A stretch of 61,081 nt of DNA, from assembly GCF_004348995.1 (NCBI RefSeq), contig NZ_SMKQ01000028.1, positions 1-61,081 of the forward strand, given 5' to 3'. A program made the translations under genes and the position numbers. The notes under the pieces were generated by a model. It did no database searches. It saw only the letters and a program-made list of their open reading frames with translations, and was not told the origin of the DNA. Of this stretch, positions 8,470-17,220 are shown piece after piece. This stretch comes from Nonomuraea terrae (GTDB lineage Bacteria; Actinomycetota; Actinomycetes; Streptosporangiales; Streptosporangiaceae). Every line of letters starts with the position of its first letter. The stretch's first letter is position 1.

Positions 8470-9330
8470 TCATCTCGTGTCGGCTTGCGGCCTTCCGTCG
8501 CCGGCGGCGACGAATTCGGCGATGCGCGCGGCGAGCCATTCCGGCTCGTCGAGCGAGACGAACGCGCGGGAGTTCTCCGCGATCGCGACGGACGAGTGCG
8601 AGAAGCAGGACGCCAGCCGCTGTGCGTGGTGGAACGGGAAGAGCGGGTCACGCCTGGACCAGACGACGAGCACCGGCCGGCGGAACCGGTGCAGCTCCTT
8701 CGCGACGGCCTGGGTGACCTCGGGCCTCAGCCCGCGCAGGAGCTTGGCGAAGTCCCGTTGGACGCCGCGGCTGCCCGGCAGTTCCCCGAGGAGTACGTCC
8801 AGGAGCGCCGGGTCGGGCGATCGCCGCGACACGAGCAGCATCATCGCCCGACGGACCAGATCCAGCCGGAGCGACAGCGCCACGGCCCGGACCGCGCCCG
8901 GCACGTCGGCCAGCAGGCGCATCGGGGCCAGGAGCCGAGGCGGACAGTTGTCGAAGGCGTCCGACGGCAGGAGCACCAGCCGGTCGAACAGGTCCGGTTC
9001 GAGGGTGACGGCGATCTGGGCGATGGCTCCGCCGGTGTCGCTGCCGATCAGCACGACGGGGGGTGGAAGCCGCCGTGCGAGCTCCACGACCCGCTGCGCG
9101 TGGGCCTGGAGGCCGCAGTCCGCGTCCGGTTCGAGCGGTGTGCGGTGGCCGCCCAGTGGCAGGTCGGGCAGCACCATCCGGAACCGGTCGCGGAGCCCGG
9201 CGATGAGCGGGTCCCATACGTGTCCGTTGACCATCAGTCCGTGGACGAACAGTGCGGTCGTCCCCTGCCCGACCTCCCGTACGTCGATCTGTCCGCCGGT
9301 CGTCAGGACCCGGGTCTCCTCGTCTGTCAT
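8470..9330 (-). CDS. Alpha/beta hydrolase with an Asp-type nucleophile elbow
   Basis: 286 aa. The oxyanion-loop region is LFVHGLMVNGHVWD. The elbow is VVLIGSDTGGAIAQ, placing D98 rather than Ser at the nucleophile position, as in epoxide hydrolases and haloalkane dehalogenases. An acid candidate is in VVWSRRDPLFP. The usual catalytic His segment instead reads AENSRAFVSLDEPEWLA with no His, so activity may be altered or lost. It lies 25 bp after the DUF3419 gene and 25 bp before the ACAD-like gene, within the cluster operon. The substrate is unknown. Confidence 0.78.
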   Translation of the reverse strand: MTDEETRVLTTGGQIDVREVGQGTTALFVHGLMVNGHVWDPLIAGLRDRFRMVLPDLPLGGHRTPLEPDADCGLQAHAQRVVELARRLPPPVVLIGSDTGGAIAQIAVTLEPDLFDRLVLLPSDAFDNCPPRLLAPMRLLADVPGAVRAVALSLRLDLVRRAMMLLVSRRSPDPALLDVLLGELPGSRGVQRDFAKLLRGLRPEVTQAVAKELHRFRRPVLVVWSRRDPLFPFHHAQRLASCFSHSSVAIAENSRAFVSLDEPEWLAARIAEFVAAGDGRPQADTR

Positions 9331-9355
9331 GCGGTGTCGTACTGCCTTTCTCCGC

Positions 9356-10447
9356 TCAGCCGCGGGAGGTGAAGACCTCGAGGTCGTAGACGAACGCCTT
9401 GTCGTCGTGGGTCAGTGACGAGCTCAGCGTGTCGTCCCGGCGCAGCGTCGCGCGCGCGTCGTCCGGCAGGCCGTGCTTGGCCAGGAAGTTCCGGTAGCAG
9501 ACCCGGCCGCCGGGTCTGACGGTGCGCGCGACATGCTGCATGATCAGGTGGAAGTCCGCCTGGCCGACGCAACTGGTCACGTCGGACAGGGAGAACTTGT
9601 CGAACGAGGCGTCCGGAGCCCGCCGCAGGTACGTGGTCAGGTTCTCGGTGACGATCTCCACCTTCGTGTCCGCGGCGCGGATCGCGTCGTAGTTGTCCCG
9701 GAGCAGGAAGTGCGGCAGCGTGTCGCGGTCCGGGTACTTCCCGGTGAACATGAAGGCGATCCAGTGGTTGTCCCGGGCGAGGTGGTTCATGAAGGTGTGG
9801 TGGACCCGGTCCAGCACGTAGCCGCCCACCGAGTCGACGTCGACCGTGATCTGGTAGCCGGGGTCGTTCAGCACGGTCTTGAGCATGCGTTCCGAGAAGC
9901 CGTACCGGATGATCGACCGCCACAGGGGCCCGTCGATCCTCTGGCGGTAGACCGCCCGCTGTTCCTCGATCGTGGAGGCCGCGAACAGGTCCCGCACCGC
10001 ACGGCCGAAGAAGAGCCGCATCGTCGGCGCGACGACGCGCGTGTAGAACTTCTCGTGCCTCCCCGCGAGCAGAACCCCCTGCCGCACCGCCCTGCCGTGC
10101 CGGGCGAAGTACCGGAACGCGTCATGGCTCATCCGGCTCTGCAACTCCTGGAACAGCTTCCACCGGTCCTGGCACGGGTCCACGCCGAGGAACTGGAGCA
10201 GCGAGTCGTAGTCGAAGTGCCGGATCGCCGCCAGCTTGAGTTCCAGCAGGTAGTTCTGTCCGGGCGAGGTGTCCACCGACACGACGGAGCGCGGGGCGTT
10301 GGCCACGAGGCTCAGGGTGCGGCAGCCGCTGCCCGTGACGCTGAGCACGTCGTCGCCCGGCGAGACGTCCAGAGCCCGCATCTCGGAGTCGGAGTCCTCA
10401 TCGCAGGTGCTGTACAGAATCCATTTCTCGGCGGCCTGGGAGCTCAT
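9356..10447 (-). CDS. DUF3419/BtaA-like SAM 3-amino-3-carboxypropyl transferase
   Basis: 363 aa. The N-terminal part shows the BtaA/DUF3419 hallmark DDVLSVTGSGCRTLSLVA, then VVSVDTSPGQNYLLELKL and AAIRHFDYDSLLQFLG. The C-terminal part carries FDKFSLSDVTSCVG and RPGGRVCYRNFL, as in the family. BtaA moves the 3-amino-3-carboxypropyl group of SAM to a lipid hydroxyl, making a homoserine ether lipid and releasing methylthioadenosine. I infer the same reaction type on an unknown acceptor made by the genes upstream. The full methylthioadenosine salvage set in the same operon supports this. No BtaB-type N-methyltransferase is seen, so a betaine lipid is not the obvious product. ATG start; 94 bp after the UbiB fusion gene. 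Confidence 0.82.
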   Translation of the reverse strand: MSSQAAEKWILYSTCDEDSDSEMRALDVSPGDDVLSVTGSGCRTLSLVANAPRSVVSVDTSPGQNYLLELKLAAIRHFDYDSLLQFLGVDPCQDRWKLFQELQSRMSHDAFRYFARHGRAVRQGVLLAGRHEKFYTRVVAPTMRLFFGRAVRDLFAASTIEEQRAVYRQRIDGPLWRSIIRYGFSERMLKTVLNDPGYQITVDVDSVGGYVLDRVHHTFMNHLARDNHWIAFMFTGKYPDRDTLPHFLLRDNYDAIRAADTKVEIVTENLTTYLRRAPDASFDKFSLSDVTSCVGQADFHLIMQHVARTVRPGGRVCYRNFLAKHGLPDDARATLRRDDTLSSSLTHDDKAFVYDLEVFTSRG

Positions 10448-10541
10448 GATGTGGTTTCAGTCCCTCTTCTCGGGCGTTCTCGGGTCTGTGCATGGGTCAC
10501 GGGTCGCTCGGATGGGGTGGTGGGTCCCCCCCAGGGGCCGG

Positions 10542-13214
10542 TCACGTCACGAAGAACCCGTCGCCCGCCATGTCCGTCAGGCTGAGGTCGAACGCCTTGC
10601 CGACGACGGCCAGGTCGTCATCGGTGTGGGCGGCGCTCAGCAGGAAGCTGTGCAGCTCGGGCAGGTAGACCCCGTGCTTGCGCATGTAGTAGGCGAGCGC
10701 GATGGTGGCCTTGAAGTTGCTCCCCGCCATCCGCTCCCGGTAGACGCCGGCCGAGCGGTGACTGAAGTTGAGCGAGAAGATCGAACCCCGGGCGTTGATC
10801 CGGCAGGCGATTCCCCGTTTACGCGTGCTCTCCTCGAACTCGGCGCGCAGCCACCGGGTTCTCGCCTCCAGGTCCTCGTAGAGGGTCGGATGGTCGCGCA
10901 GATGCGTCAGCACGGCGTTGCCCGCCCGGCAGGTCAGGGAGTTCCCGCTGAGCGTGCCGCCGGCGAACGCCTTCTTCTCGTAGTCGAGGAACGGGTCCTC
11001 GGAGCTGCGGGCCATGTCCGTCAGCTCGGCGCGGCCCACGACCGCGCCGCAGGGCAGGCCACCACCGATGATCTTGCCCAGGCAGGTGAGGTCCGGCTCT
11101 ATCCCGGCGATGGTCTGGGCCCCGCCGTAGGCGACGCGGAACCCGGTGACGACCTCGTCGAAGACGAGGGGGATGCCCAGGTCGGCGGTGGTCCTGCGGA
11201 GAGCTGACAGGAACTCCTCGTCGATGGCCGCGGTCGAGCTCGGCATCGGCTCCACGATGACGCACGCGAGCCGGTCGGCGTGCTCGCGCAGCCGGTCGAG
11301 GCCGCCGATGTCGCCGTACTGGAACACCAGCGTGTTGCGCACCACGCCGGAGTCGGAGCCCAGGGTGCCCGCGATGGGCTCCGGTGCGTGCTTGTCGCCG
11401 GTGAACCGGAACCAGGAGCTGACCATGCCCTGATCCGAGAAACCGTGGTAGTGGCCCTCGAACTTCACCACGACGTCACGCCTGCGGTAGGCCCGGCAGA
11501 GCCGCACGGCCAGCAGCACCGACTCGGTGCCGGAGTTGCACAGGATGGCCTTCTCGGCCGCCGGGAACGCGTCGACGAGCAGCTCGGCCAGCTCCACCTC
11601 TGGCTCGTGCCCGATGCCGTTGACGTTGCCCGCGGTCACCCCCGAGATGATCGCCTCGTTCACGACCGGGTGGGAGTAGCCGAGGATGTGGGGGCCGTAC
11701 CCGCCGGAGAGGTCCACGTACTCGTTGCCGTCGAGATCGCGGATCCGGCCGCCCGCCGCGTCCTTGACGAAGACGGGATACGTGCTGGGGAAGAAGTAGC
11801 GATTGATGTGGGTGGGTGCGACGAGGGAGTTGTTGGCCCGGTCCCGCATCTTCAGCGAGCTGGGGATCTGGGTGCCGAAATGGGCGTCGAACCGCTCGCG
11901 CACCTCCTTGCTCATGTAGGGCGAGTAGCGGTCGGTGAATCTGCGGGCGTTGTCCCAGATGTTGATCTCCGGGTCGAGCTGGGTGGCGAACCCCTCACAG
12001 GAGAGGAAGACGAGCTCGACCTTGGTGAAGCTGGAGGTGTAGCGGGCGCCGTACCTCTTCAGCAGGTCGCTGACGTCCCGGAAGTAGCCGATCGTCGACC
12101 AGCGGTTGGACACGACGTCGAAGTGGTGCTCGAGCACCGCGGCGAGCTCGGCGCGGTAGGCGTCCCACTTCCGGCGCAGGGTCCGGGTGCCGGTGACGAA
12201 GTGAGCGGTGAAGCGCTCGACGGCGACGTCCCACTCCTTGCGGGTGCACGCGTAGTAGAAGGAGGACAGCCCCCACTTCTCGTCCTCGGTCAGCTCGACC
12301 GTGATGCCGTAGTCGAGCAGCAGCAGCTCGCCGGACTCGGAGAAGAGGATGTTGCCGGGATGCGGGTCACCGTGCGACAGCCCGTGCATGTACAGCATGG
12401 TGTAGATCGTGTCCTGGAGCCGCCGGGCGAGCTGCGCCTGCGGCATCTGGACCTCGTGCGCGGCATTCCCCCGGATGCCCTCCATGAACTCCATGGTGAG
12501 CATGCGGGGCGTGACGAATTCCGGGATCACCCGGGGCACCCGGACGTAGGGATGCCCCTCGAAGTTGCGGTACACCGCCTTCTGCCGGGACGCCTCGTGC
12601 AGCATGTTGGCCTGGGATCGGAACAGCGTCGCGATCTCGCCGAAGCGTCGCACGGCATCCGCGTCGGCGACCGCGGAGGAGGCCCGCTGGGCCAGGCGGA
12701 CGGCCGCGCCCATGGCACGCAGGTTCTGGTCGATCTGCCGAGGGACGCCGTCCTTCACCAGCTTCACGGCGACCTTCTGACCGTCCAGCAGCCGCGCCGA
12801 GTGGACCTGCGCCACCGATCCGCTGGCCACCGGCACGGGATCGAACTCCCGGAACACGCTGTTCATCGGTGCGCCGAGCTCGCGTTCGATGGCGGCGCGG
12901 CTCTGGGGGGCGTCCATGTGGGGCGCGTCGTCCTGCAGGGTGCGCAGCGTCTGGACCCACTCCGGGGGCACCAGGTCGGAACGTGTGGCGAGCAGCTGCC
13001 CCATCTTCATGTAGACGGGGCCGGCCTGGACGAGGCAGTCGAGCAGCCGTTCGGCCTCCTCCGTCCGCAGGTCCTCGCGGGGGCTCCGGATGCGCGCCGC
13101 GGTGTAGCCCACCAGATGGGCCAGCGCGTGGACCACGGGCTTGGCCGGGAAATTCGCCGGGAGATTCCGCGCGAACCTTCTCGGGGAAGCAGACATGTTC
13201 TTTCCCATCCTCAT
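10542..13214 (-). CDS. Fusion: UbiB/ABC1-like atypical kinase + class III aminotransferase
   Basis: 890 aa in one uninterrupted frame. Residues about 40-430 match the UbiB/AarF/ABC1 family: the KxGQ motif (VYMKMGQLLA, 70-73), ASGSVAQVHSA, VAVK (K151), the catalytic loop HGDPHPGN (281-288) and DYG (301-303) in place of DFG. Residues about 460-890 match PLP class III aminotransferases/glutamate-semialdehyde aminomutases: CNSGTES, FEGHYHG, VFDEVVTGFR (D686), the PLP lysine in CLGKIIGGG (K714) and AGGTLSGN. Both halves keep catalytic residues. The aminotransferase could install an amine on a lipid or keto intermediate; the role of the kinase half is unknown. It starts 12 bp after the KAS III stop. 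Confidence 0.9.
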   Translation of the reverse strand: MRMGKNMSASPRRFARNLPANFPAKPVVHALAHLVGYTAARIRSPREDLRTEEAERLLDCLVQAGPVYMKMGQLLATRSDLVPPEWVQTLRTLQDDAPHMDAPQSRAAIERELGAPMNSVFREFDPVPVASGSVAQVHSARLLDGQKVAVKLVKDGVPRQIDQNLRAMGAAVRLAQRASSAVADADAVRRFGEIATLFRSQANMLHEASRQKAVYRNFEGHPYVRVPRVIPEFVTPRMLTMEFMEGIRGNAAHEVQMPQAQLARRLQDTIYTMLYMHGLSHGDPHPGNILFSESGELLLLDYGITVELTEDEKWGLSSFYYACTRKEWDVAVERFTAHFVTGTRTLRRKWDAYRAELAAVLEHHFDVVSNRWSTIGYFRDVSDLLKRYGARYTSSFTKVELVFLSCEGFATQLDPEINIWDNARRFTDRYSPYMSKEVRERFDAHFGTQIPSSLKMRDRANNSLVAPTHINRYFFPSTYPVFVKDAAGGRIRDLDGNEYVDLSGGYGPHILGYSHPVVNEAIISGVTAGNVNGIGHEPEVELAELLVDAFPAAEKAILCNSGTESVLLAVRLCRAYRRRDVVVKFEGHYHGFSDQGMVSSWFRFTGDKHAPEPIAGTLGSDSGVVRNTLVFQYGDIGGLDRLREHADRLACVIVEPMPSSTAAIDEEFLSALRRTTADLGIPLVFDEVVTGFRVAYGGAQTIAGIEPDLTCLGKIIGGGLPCGAVVGRAELTDMARSSEDPFLDYEKKAFAGGTLSGNSLTCRAGNAVLTHLRDHPTLYEDLEARTRWLRAEFEESTRKRGIACRINARGSIFSLNFSHRSAGVYRERMAGSNFKATIALAYYMRKHGVYLPELHSFLLSAAHTDDDLAVVGKAFDLSLTDMAGDGFFVT

Positions 13215-13226
13215 CGACGCTCCCGG

Positions 13227-14273
13227 TCAGTACACGAACGAGAAGGCGCTGAACGACATGCCGGCGCTGCCGACCCATCCGATCGCGCGGTCACCGCGGC
13301 GCAGCCGCCCTCCGCCCACCGCGGAGGCGATGGCGGCGGGCACCGACGCCGAGACGATGTTCCCGGTGTCCTGGAAGACGTGGTGGATCCGCTCGCCCAG
13401 GCCGACGTGGTCGGCCATGTCCTGCCACCACCGTTTCGACGAGGCGTGGGTGAACACGGCCACCGCCTCGTCCTTGGGGGCGTCGAGCCGCTTGAAAACC
13501 TCCAGGACCTCGTCCCGGCCGGCCTCGTGCAGGTCGAATCCGTACGAGGTGAACCGCTGGACGCCGTTCTTGGCGATCTTCTCCGAGGGCGTGACGCAGA
13601 AGTCCGCGTAGTCCGCCATGGGGACGTTGCACAGGTCCGCGAGGTCGGGCCGCGAGGCGAACGCGAACGTCCACGGCTCCGCTCCCTCCGCGGTGAGCAC
13701 CGTGGCGGTGGCGGCCTCGCCGAGGGTGAAGGCGGGGAAGGTCCAGGTGAGGGCCTCGGGATTGCGCAGAGCGAACACGTGCGGGTAGACATGGCCGGTC
13801 GGACGCAGGCTGAACTCGGCGTTCACGACCAGAGCGGTGCGGCACGCGCCCGAGCGGAACAGGCCGTCGACGAGTTGCAGCGCGCGGGTCCAGCTCATGC
13901 AGGCGTCGAGGATGTCGAAGCACTGCGCACGCCTGAGGCCGAGCGCGACGGCTGCGTGGTAGGCCCCTCCCGGTTCGAGGAACCCCCTGCCCACTCCGGT
14001 GTAGATGACGATGTCCACGCTCTCCCGTGCCAGCCCTGCCTCGGCGAGGGCCTGTTCGCCCGCGCGCAACAGCAGATCGGCGGGACGCTCGTGGTCCTCG
14101 GACCACCGGCGGCACTCGGACCCCGAGTACGCCAGCCAGAACTCGATCTTCCGGAGGGTGTCCTCGAGGTCGCCTTCGAAGACGGGAGCGCTGTGCTCGC
14201 GGACGAGGCCGACGACGTCCTCGTTGGTGACGCGCCGCGAGGGGAGCGCGGCGGATACGGCGGCGATCCTCAT
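13227..14273 (-). CDS. KAS III (FabH-like) 3-oxoacyl-ACP synthase homologue
   Basis: 348 aa from the ATG overlapping the acyl ligase stop (ATGA); the open frame upstream is not coding. The Cys-His-Asn triad is intact: C125 in FDILDACMSW, H276 in AVFTHASSK and N305 in DTGNIVSAS. It has the two-thiolase-domain layout with C-terminal GSAGMSFSAFSFVY. Family members condense an acyl thioester with a malonyl thioester or transfer acyl groups to O/N nucleophiles. Coupling to a fatty acyl ligase with its own ACP suggests it receives the activated fatty acid. Confidence 0.87.
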   Translation of the reverse strand: MRIAAVSAALPSRRVTNEDVVGLVREHSAPVFEGDLEDTLRKIEFWLAYSGSECRRWSEDHERPADLLLRAGEQALAEAGLARESVDIVIYTGVGRGFLEPGGAYHAAVALGLRRAQCFDILDACMSWTRALQLVDGLFRSGACRTALVVNAEFSLRPTGHVYPHVFALRNPEALTWTFPAFTLGEAATATVLTAEGAEPWTFAFASRPDLADLCNVPMADYADFCVTPSEKIAKNGVQRFTSYGFDLHEAGRDEVLEVFKRLDAPKDEAVAVFTHASSKRWWQDMADHVGLGERIHHVFQDTGNIVSASVPAAIASAVGGGRLRRGDRAIGWVGSAGMSFSAFSFVY

Positions 14274-16336
14274 CGGTCGCTCCCGGTGGTGGCCGCGGGG
14301 CTGGTCAGCCGGCCGGCGACACGGCCCGCCAGTTCGTCGACGGACGCCGAATCCCACAGCCACTCGTGCGGCAGGCGGGTCCCGGCCCACTTCTCGAGAC
14401 TCTCGTGCAGCTCCATCAGGTGCAGGGAGCTCAGTCCGTGCGCCGCGAGCGACCGCCGCGCGTCGACCTCCGCCGTGCCCTTCAGCACCTTGCGGGTGAT
14501 CCAGCCCACGATGTGGGCCCGGCCGGCGTGGTGGAGCGCCGCGGCGGCGGACCCGACGTCGGTGTTCTCCGGCTCCGGCGCCGCCGGGGCCGCGCCGGAC
14601 GGGTCGCCCGCGGACGGGACGGTGTCCCCGCCCGTGCGGTACCGCAGGGAGAGCCGGCCTTGCAGGTACTCGGACCGGCATCGCCGGCGCTGGATCTTTC
14701 CGCTGGTGGTCATGGGGATGGCGCCGGTCTCGGCGATGGCGACCGTCACGGCGATCTCGTGCCGGCGTGAGATCGCCTCGCGGATCGCGCGGGCGACGTC
14801 CTCGGCGGGGGTCTCGTCGCCGCGGTGGCATTCGGCGACGACGACGACGCCCTCAGGGCCGTCCAGCTCCGTGTCGAACGCCGCGATGCGACCCCGGCGG
14901 ATGGCTCCGTGGCTCTCCTCGGCGGTCTCTTCCATGTCGTGGGGGTAGTGGTTGACACCGTTGACGATGACGAGGTCCTTGATCCGTCCGCAGACGTACA
15001 GCTGGCCCTCGCGGTGGAAGCCGAGGTCGCCGGTCCGCAGGTAGGCGTCGGAGTCCTCGCCCTGGATGCGCGCTCCGAACGTGGCCGCGGTCTCTTCCGG
15101 GCGACCCCAGTAGCCGCGGGAGACGCTCGGGCCGGCCACCCAGATCTCCCCGACGTGGCCGTCGGGCAGGCGGCCTCCCGTGTCCGGGTCGACGATCGCG
15201 ACGGCGGTGCCCGGCTCGGTCGTACCGCAGCCGACCAGGGCGCGTCCGGCGTCGGTGTGCTCCACGGCTGGCCCGCCGGGGGAGACGGCGTCGAAGGCGC
15301 CCCACGCCAGCGGCTCGCCGGGCCGCTTGGTCGTGACCTTGAGCGTGGCCTCCGCCAGGCCGTACCCGGGGCACAGCACGTCAGGCCCGAGCCCGTACGG
15401 GGCGAAGGTCCGCTGGAAGCGCTGCAGCGTCTCCAGCCGCACCGGCTCCGCCCCGTTGCAGGCCATCACCAGGGTGCCGAGGTCGAGACCGGCGCGTTCG
15501 TCTTCGGTGGTGCCGTCGACGCACAGGTCGTAGGCGAAGTTCGGAGCGGCCGTGTGAGTGCCGCGGTGGTGTGCGATCGCCTGCAGCCAGCGAATCGGCC
15601 GCTGGACGAACGTGGCGGGCGCCATCTGCACGGACGTGCAGCCGAGGTAGACCGGGAGCAGCACCGCGGAGACCTGGCCGAAGTCGTGGAAGTGCGGGAG
15701 CCAGGTCACCAGGCGGCTCTCGCTTCCCACTTGCCAGGTACGGGCGAGTTCCGCGCACTGTTGCAGGGCGTTGGCGTGGTCGATGATCACGCCCTTCGGC
15801 GAGGACGTGGACCCCGACGTGTACTGCAGGTAGACGATCCCGTCCGGGTCGGCCTCGACCGGCAGGCCGTCCCCCGCGGGCGGCGCGGAGAGGTCACCGT
15901 CCGGAGTGTCCGTCGCCAGCCAGGGCAACTTGCGCACCCGCGCGTCCTCGTCGAACAGCCGCTGCTTGTGCGCGCCCAGCTCGGTGGTGAGGACGGCGGC
16001 GGGGGCGCAGTCCTGCGCGATGGCCTCGATCGTCTGCACGGTACGCGGCTGCGGCGCGTAGAGCGGGACGCTGATGACGCCGGCGTACAGGCATCCGTAG
16101 AACCCGACGACGTAGTCGAGGCCCGGCGGGTACAGCAGCAGGACACGCTCGCCGGGCTCCGCCACCTCCAGCAGACGGGCGGCCAGCGCACGGGCGCGGT
16201 CGTGCAACTCCGCGAAGGTCAGTGTCGCCCTCTCGTCCAGGTCCCCCTGAAGAAACGTGAACGCGGGCCGGCCCGATCCTGATCGGGCGCGCTTCTCCAG
16301 AATGCGGGAGAAGTCGGTTTCTGGTACGGGAATCAC
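14270..16336 (-). CDS. Fatty acyl-AMP ligase fused to an acyl carrier protein
   Basis: 688 aa from a GTG with GGGTAGGA just upstream; the open frame extends further, but the family N-terminus (FSRILEKRARSGSGRPAF) fits this start. FAAL features: LTFAELHDRARALAARL, YTSGSTSSPKGVIIDH, WLPHFHDFGQ, GYGLAEATL, YLRTGDLGF, RIKDLVIVNG and TTSGKIQRR. After a Pro/Ala-rich linker the last ~80 residues form an ACP with HGLSSLHLMEL; its Ser near residue 637 should carry phosphopantetheine, although the usual GLDSL reads GLSSL. The enzyme adenylates a fatty acid with ATP and probably loads its own carrier. It is the first gene of the minus-strand operon. Confidence 0.92.
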   Translation of the reverse strand: MIPVPETDFSRILEKRARSGSGRPAFTFLQGDLDERATLTFAELHDRARALAARLLEVAEPGERVLLLYPPGLDYVVGFYGCLYAGVISVPLYAPQPRTVQTIEAIAQDCAPAAVLTTELGAHKQRLFDEDARVRKLPWLATDTPDGDLSAPPAGDGLPVEADPDGIVYLQYTSGSTSSPKGVIIDHANALQQCAELARTWQVGSESRLVTWLPHFHDFGQVSAVLLPVYLGCTSVQMAPATFVQRPIRWLQAIAHHRGTHTAAPNFAYDLCVDGTTEDERAGLDLGTLVMACNGAEPVRLETLQRFQRTFAPYGLGPDVLCPGYGLAEATLKVTTKRPGEPLAWGAFDAVSPGGPAVEHTDAGRALVGCGTTEPGTAVAIVDPDTGGRLPDGHVGEIWVAGPSVSRGYWGRPEETAATFGARIQGEDSDAYLRTGDLGFHREGQLYVCGRIKDLVIVNGVNHYPHDMEETAEESHGAIRRGRIAAFDTELDGPEGVVVVAECHRGDETPAEDVARAIREAISRRHEIAVTVAIAETGAIPMTTSGKIQRRRCRSEYLQGRLSLRYRTGGDTVPSAGDPSGAAPAAPEPENTDVGSAAAALHHAGRAHIVGWITRKVLKGTAEVDARRSLAAHGLSSLHLMELHESLEKWAGTRLPHEWLWDSASVDELAGRVAGRLTSPAATTGSDR

Positions 16337-17016
16337 GCGGATCCTACCCCCAGTGATGGCACGACGAGACGAGGCGCCTGTCGCTGTGCAGGCCCGGAAA
16401 TGGGGACATCGCATGCCGGACGGGCTGCACGGACGGCGATCGAGCGCAAGAAATTTCCTGGACCGCGAAATGGCCCAGGATGATTTTCAGTCGTTTGACG
16501 CCCCCGTTGATCTTTGACACACAGCGTGCCATGGATCGACAAGCCTGAACAATGACGACAGTCGGAAAATCCCGTCGTCCGATCTTCGTAGTTCACGAAG
16601 ACGTGCGCCGATCGCGCCCGTACACCACCGGCACTTTCCGTATCTATCCAGCTCACAGGCCTGCCACGGAGAGGTTGACGGCCATGACGGAGCATTACTC
16701 AGTTTGTCTCCACGGTTTCCGACGAGGCCATGCGGCATTTTCCAGGGGTCTTCGCCGAGTGCGAACATCGAGTCGCGACACTTCCGACTGTTGTCATTGT
16801 CCGGACCGCACGGCCAATGGCAGAATCCTCGTCCGGGGCGGCGGATTTGTCATTGACTTGTCCGCGGGCATGACTTTCTTCACGCATCATGGCTCGTTCC
16901 CGTGCGGGCCGGCATATACGATTCCACCGCGGTCGGAAACCGCTTCACCTACCGGCCTCCCATCAGGCCGCCCCGCCGAACCGCTCAAGGTGTATCCCGC
17001 CCGCCGACTGAAGGGA
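16337..17016. other. Gene-poor, AT-richer divergent regulatory region
   Basis: Between the divergent acyl-ligase and thioesterase-like genes no recognisable protein is seen on either strand. Open frames here lack actinomycete third-position bias and known motifs. Composition is visibly less GC-rich than the flanking genes. It should hold the promoters for both directions. One short dyad (16584-16600) is noted separately. I could not assign -35/-10 elements with confidence. Confidence 0.55.
16584..16600. promoter_or_regulatory. Candidate operator dyad in the cluster promoter region
   Basis: CTTCGT and ACGAAG are separated by 5 nt (CTTCGTAGTTCACGAAG). It lies about 250 bp upstream of the acyl ligase start and 430 bp before the thioesterase-like gene. 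It may bind one of the flanking regulators (PucR-type or response regulator), but nothing ties it to either. Confidence 0.3.
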
Positions 17017-17025
17017 ACTTCAGCC

Positions 17026-17220
17026 GTGGAACCGCTCAGAACCCAGGTGGCCGAGCCGATCACCTCCAGGACGACCCGCGAACGCCCCGCAGCGGGCCCG
17101 ATCCGCGCACACGACACCACGCAGGGCCGGCGGTCCGCGACATCTGCCGCGGCCTTCCCTGCCTCCCCGGCCGTCCCGGCCTTCCGCTGTTCCGCGACGA
17201 CACCACGGACGGGCACGTGA
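17026..17220 (+). CDS. Possible 64-aa small ORF coupled to the downstream gene
   Basis: GTG start with AAGGGA 9 nt upstream and a stop overlapping the GTG of the next gene (GTGA). Codon third positions are G/C-rich. The peptide (VEPLRTQVAEPITSRTTRER...) is basic at first and Ala/Ser/Pro-rich later, with no family I recognise. The next gene's frame is also open upstream across this stretch and looks similarly coding. The ORF may therefore instead mark a frameshift that separated the ribosome site from the thioesterase-like domain. Confidence 0.3.
   Translation: MEPLRTQVAEPITSRTTRERPAAGPIRAHDTTQGRRSATSAAAFPASPAVPAFRCSATTPRTGT

Noticed and set aside
9356..10447. DUF3419 protein as an acyl-homoserine-lactone synthase (which also yields methylthioadenosine)
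   Set aside because: No LuxI/LasI-type motifs; the sequence follows BtaA, so only the by-product is shared.
11280..14948. A 1222-codon plus-strand frame across the UbiB-aminotransferase, KAS III and ligase genes
   Set aside because: It is antisense to three genes with intact motifs and shows no homology; a GC-bias shadow.
16552..17220. A 222-codon plus-strand frame as a gene upstream of the thioesterase-like gene
   Set aside because: The first two thirds lack codon bias and any motif; only the last 64 codons with their own ribosome site are kept as a possible small ORF.
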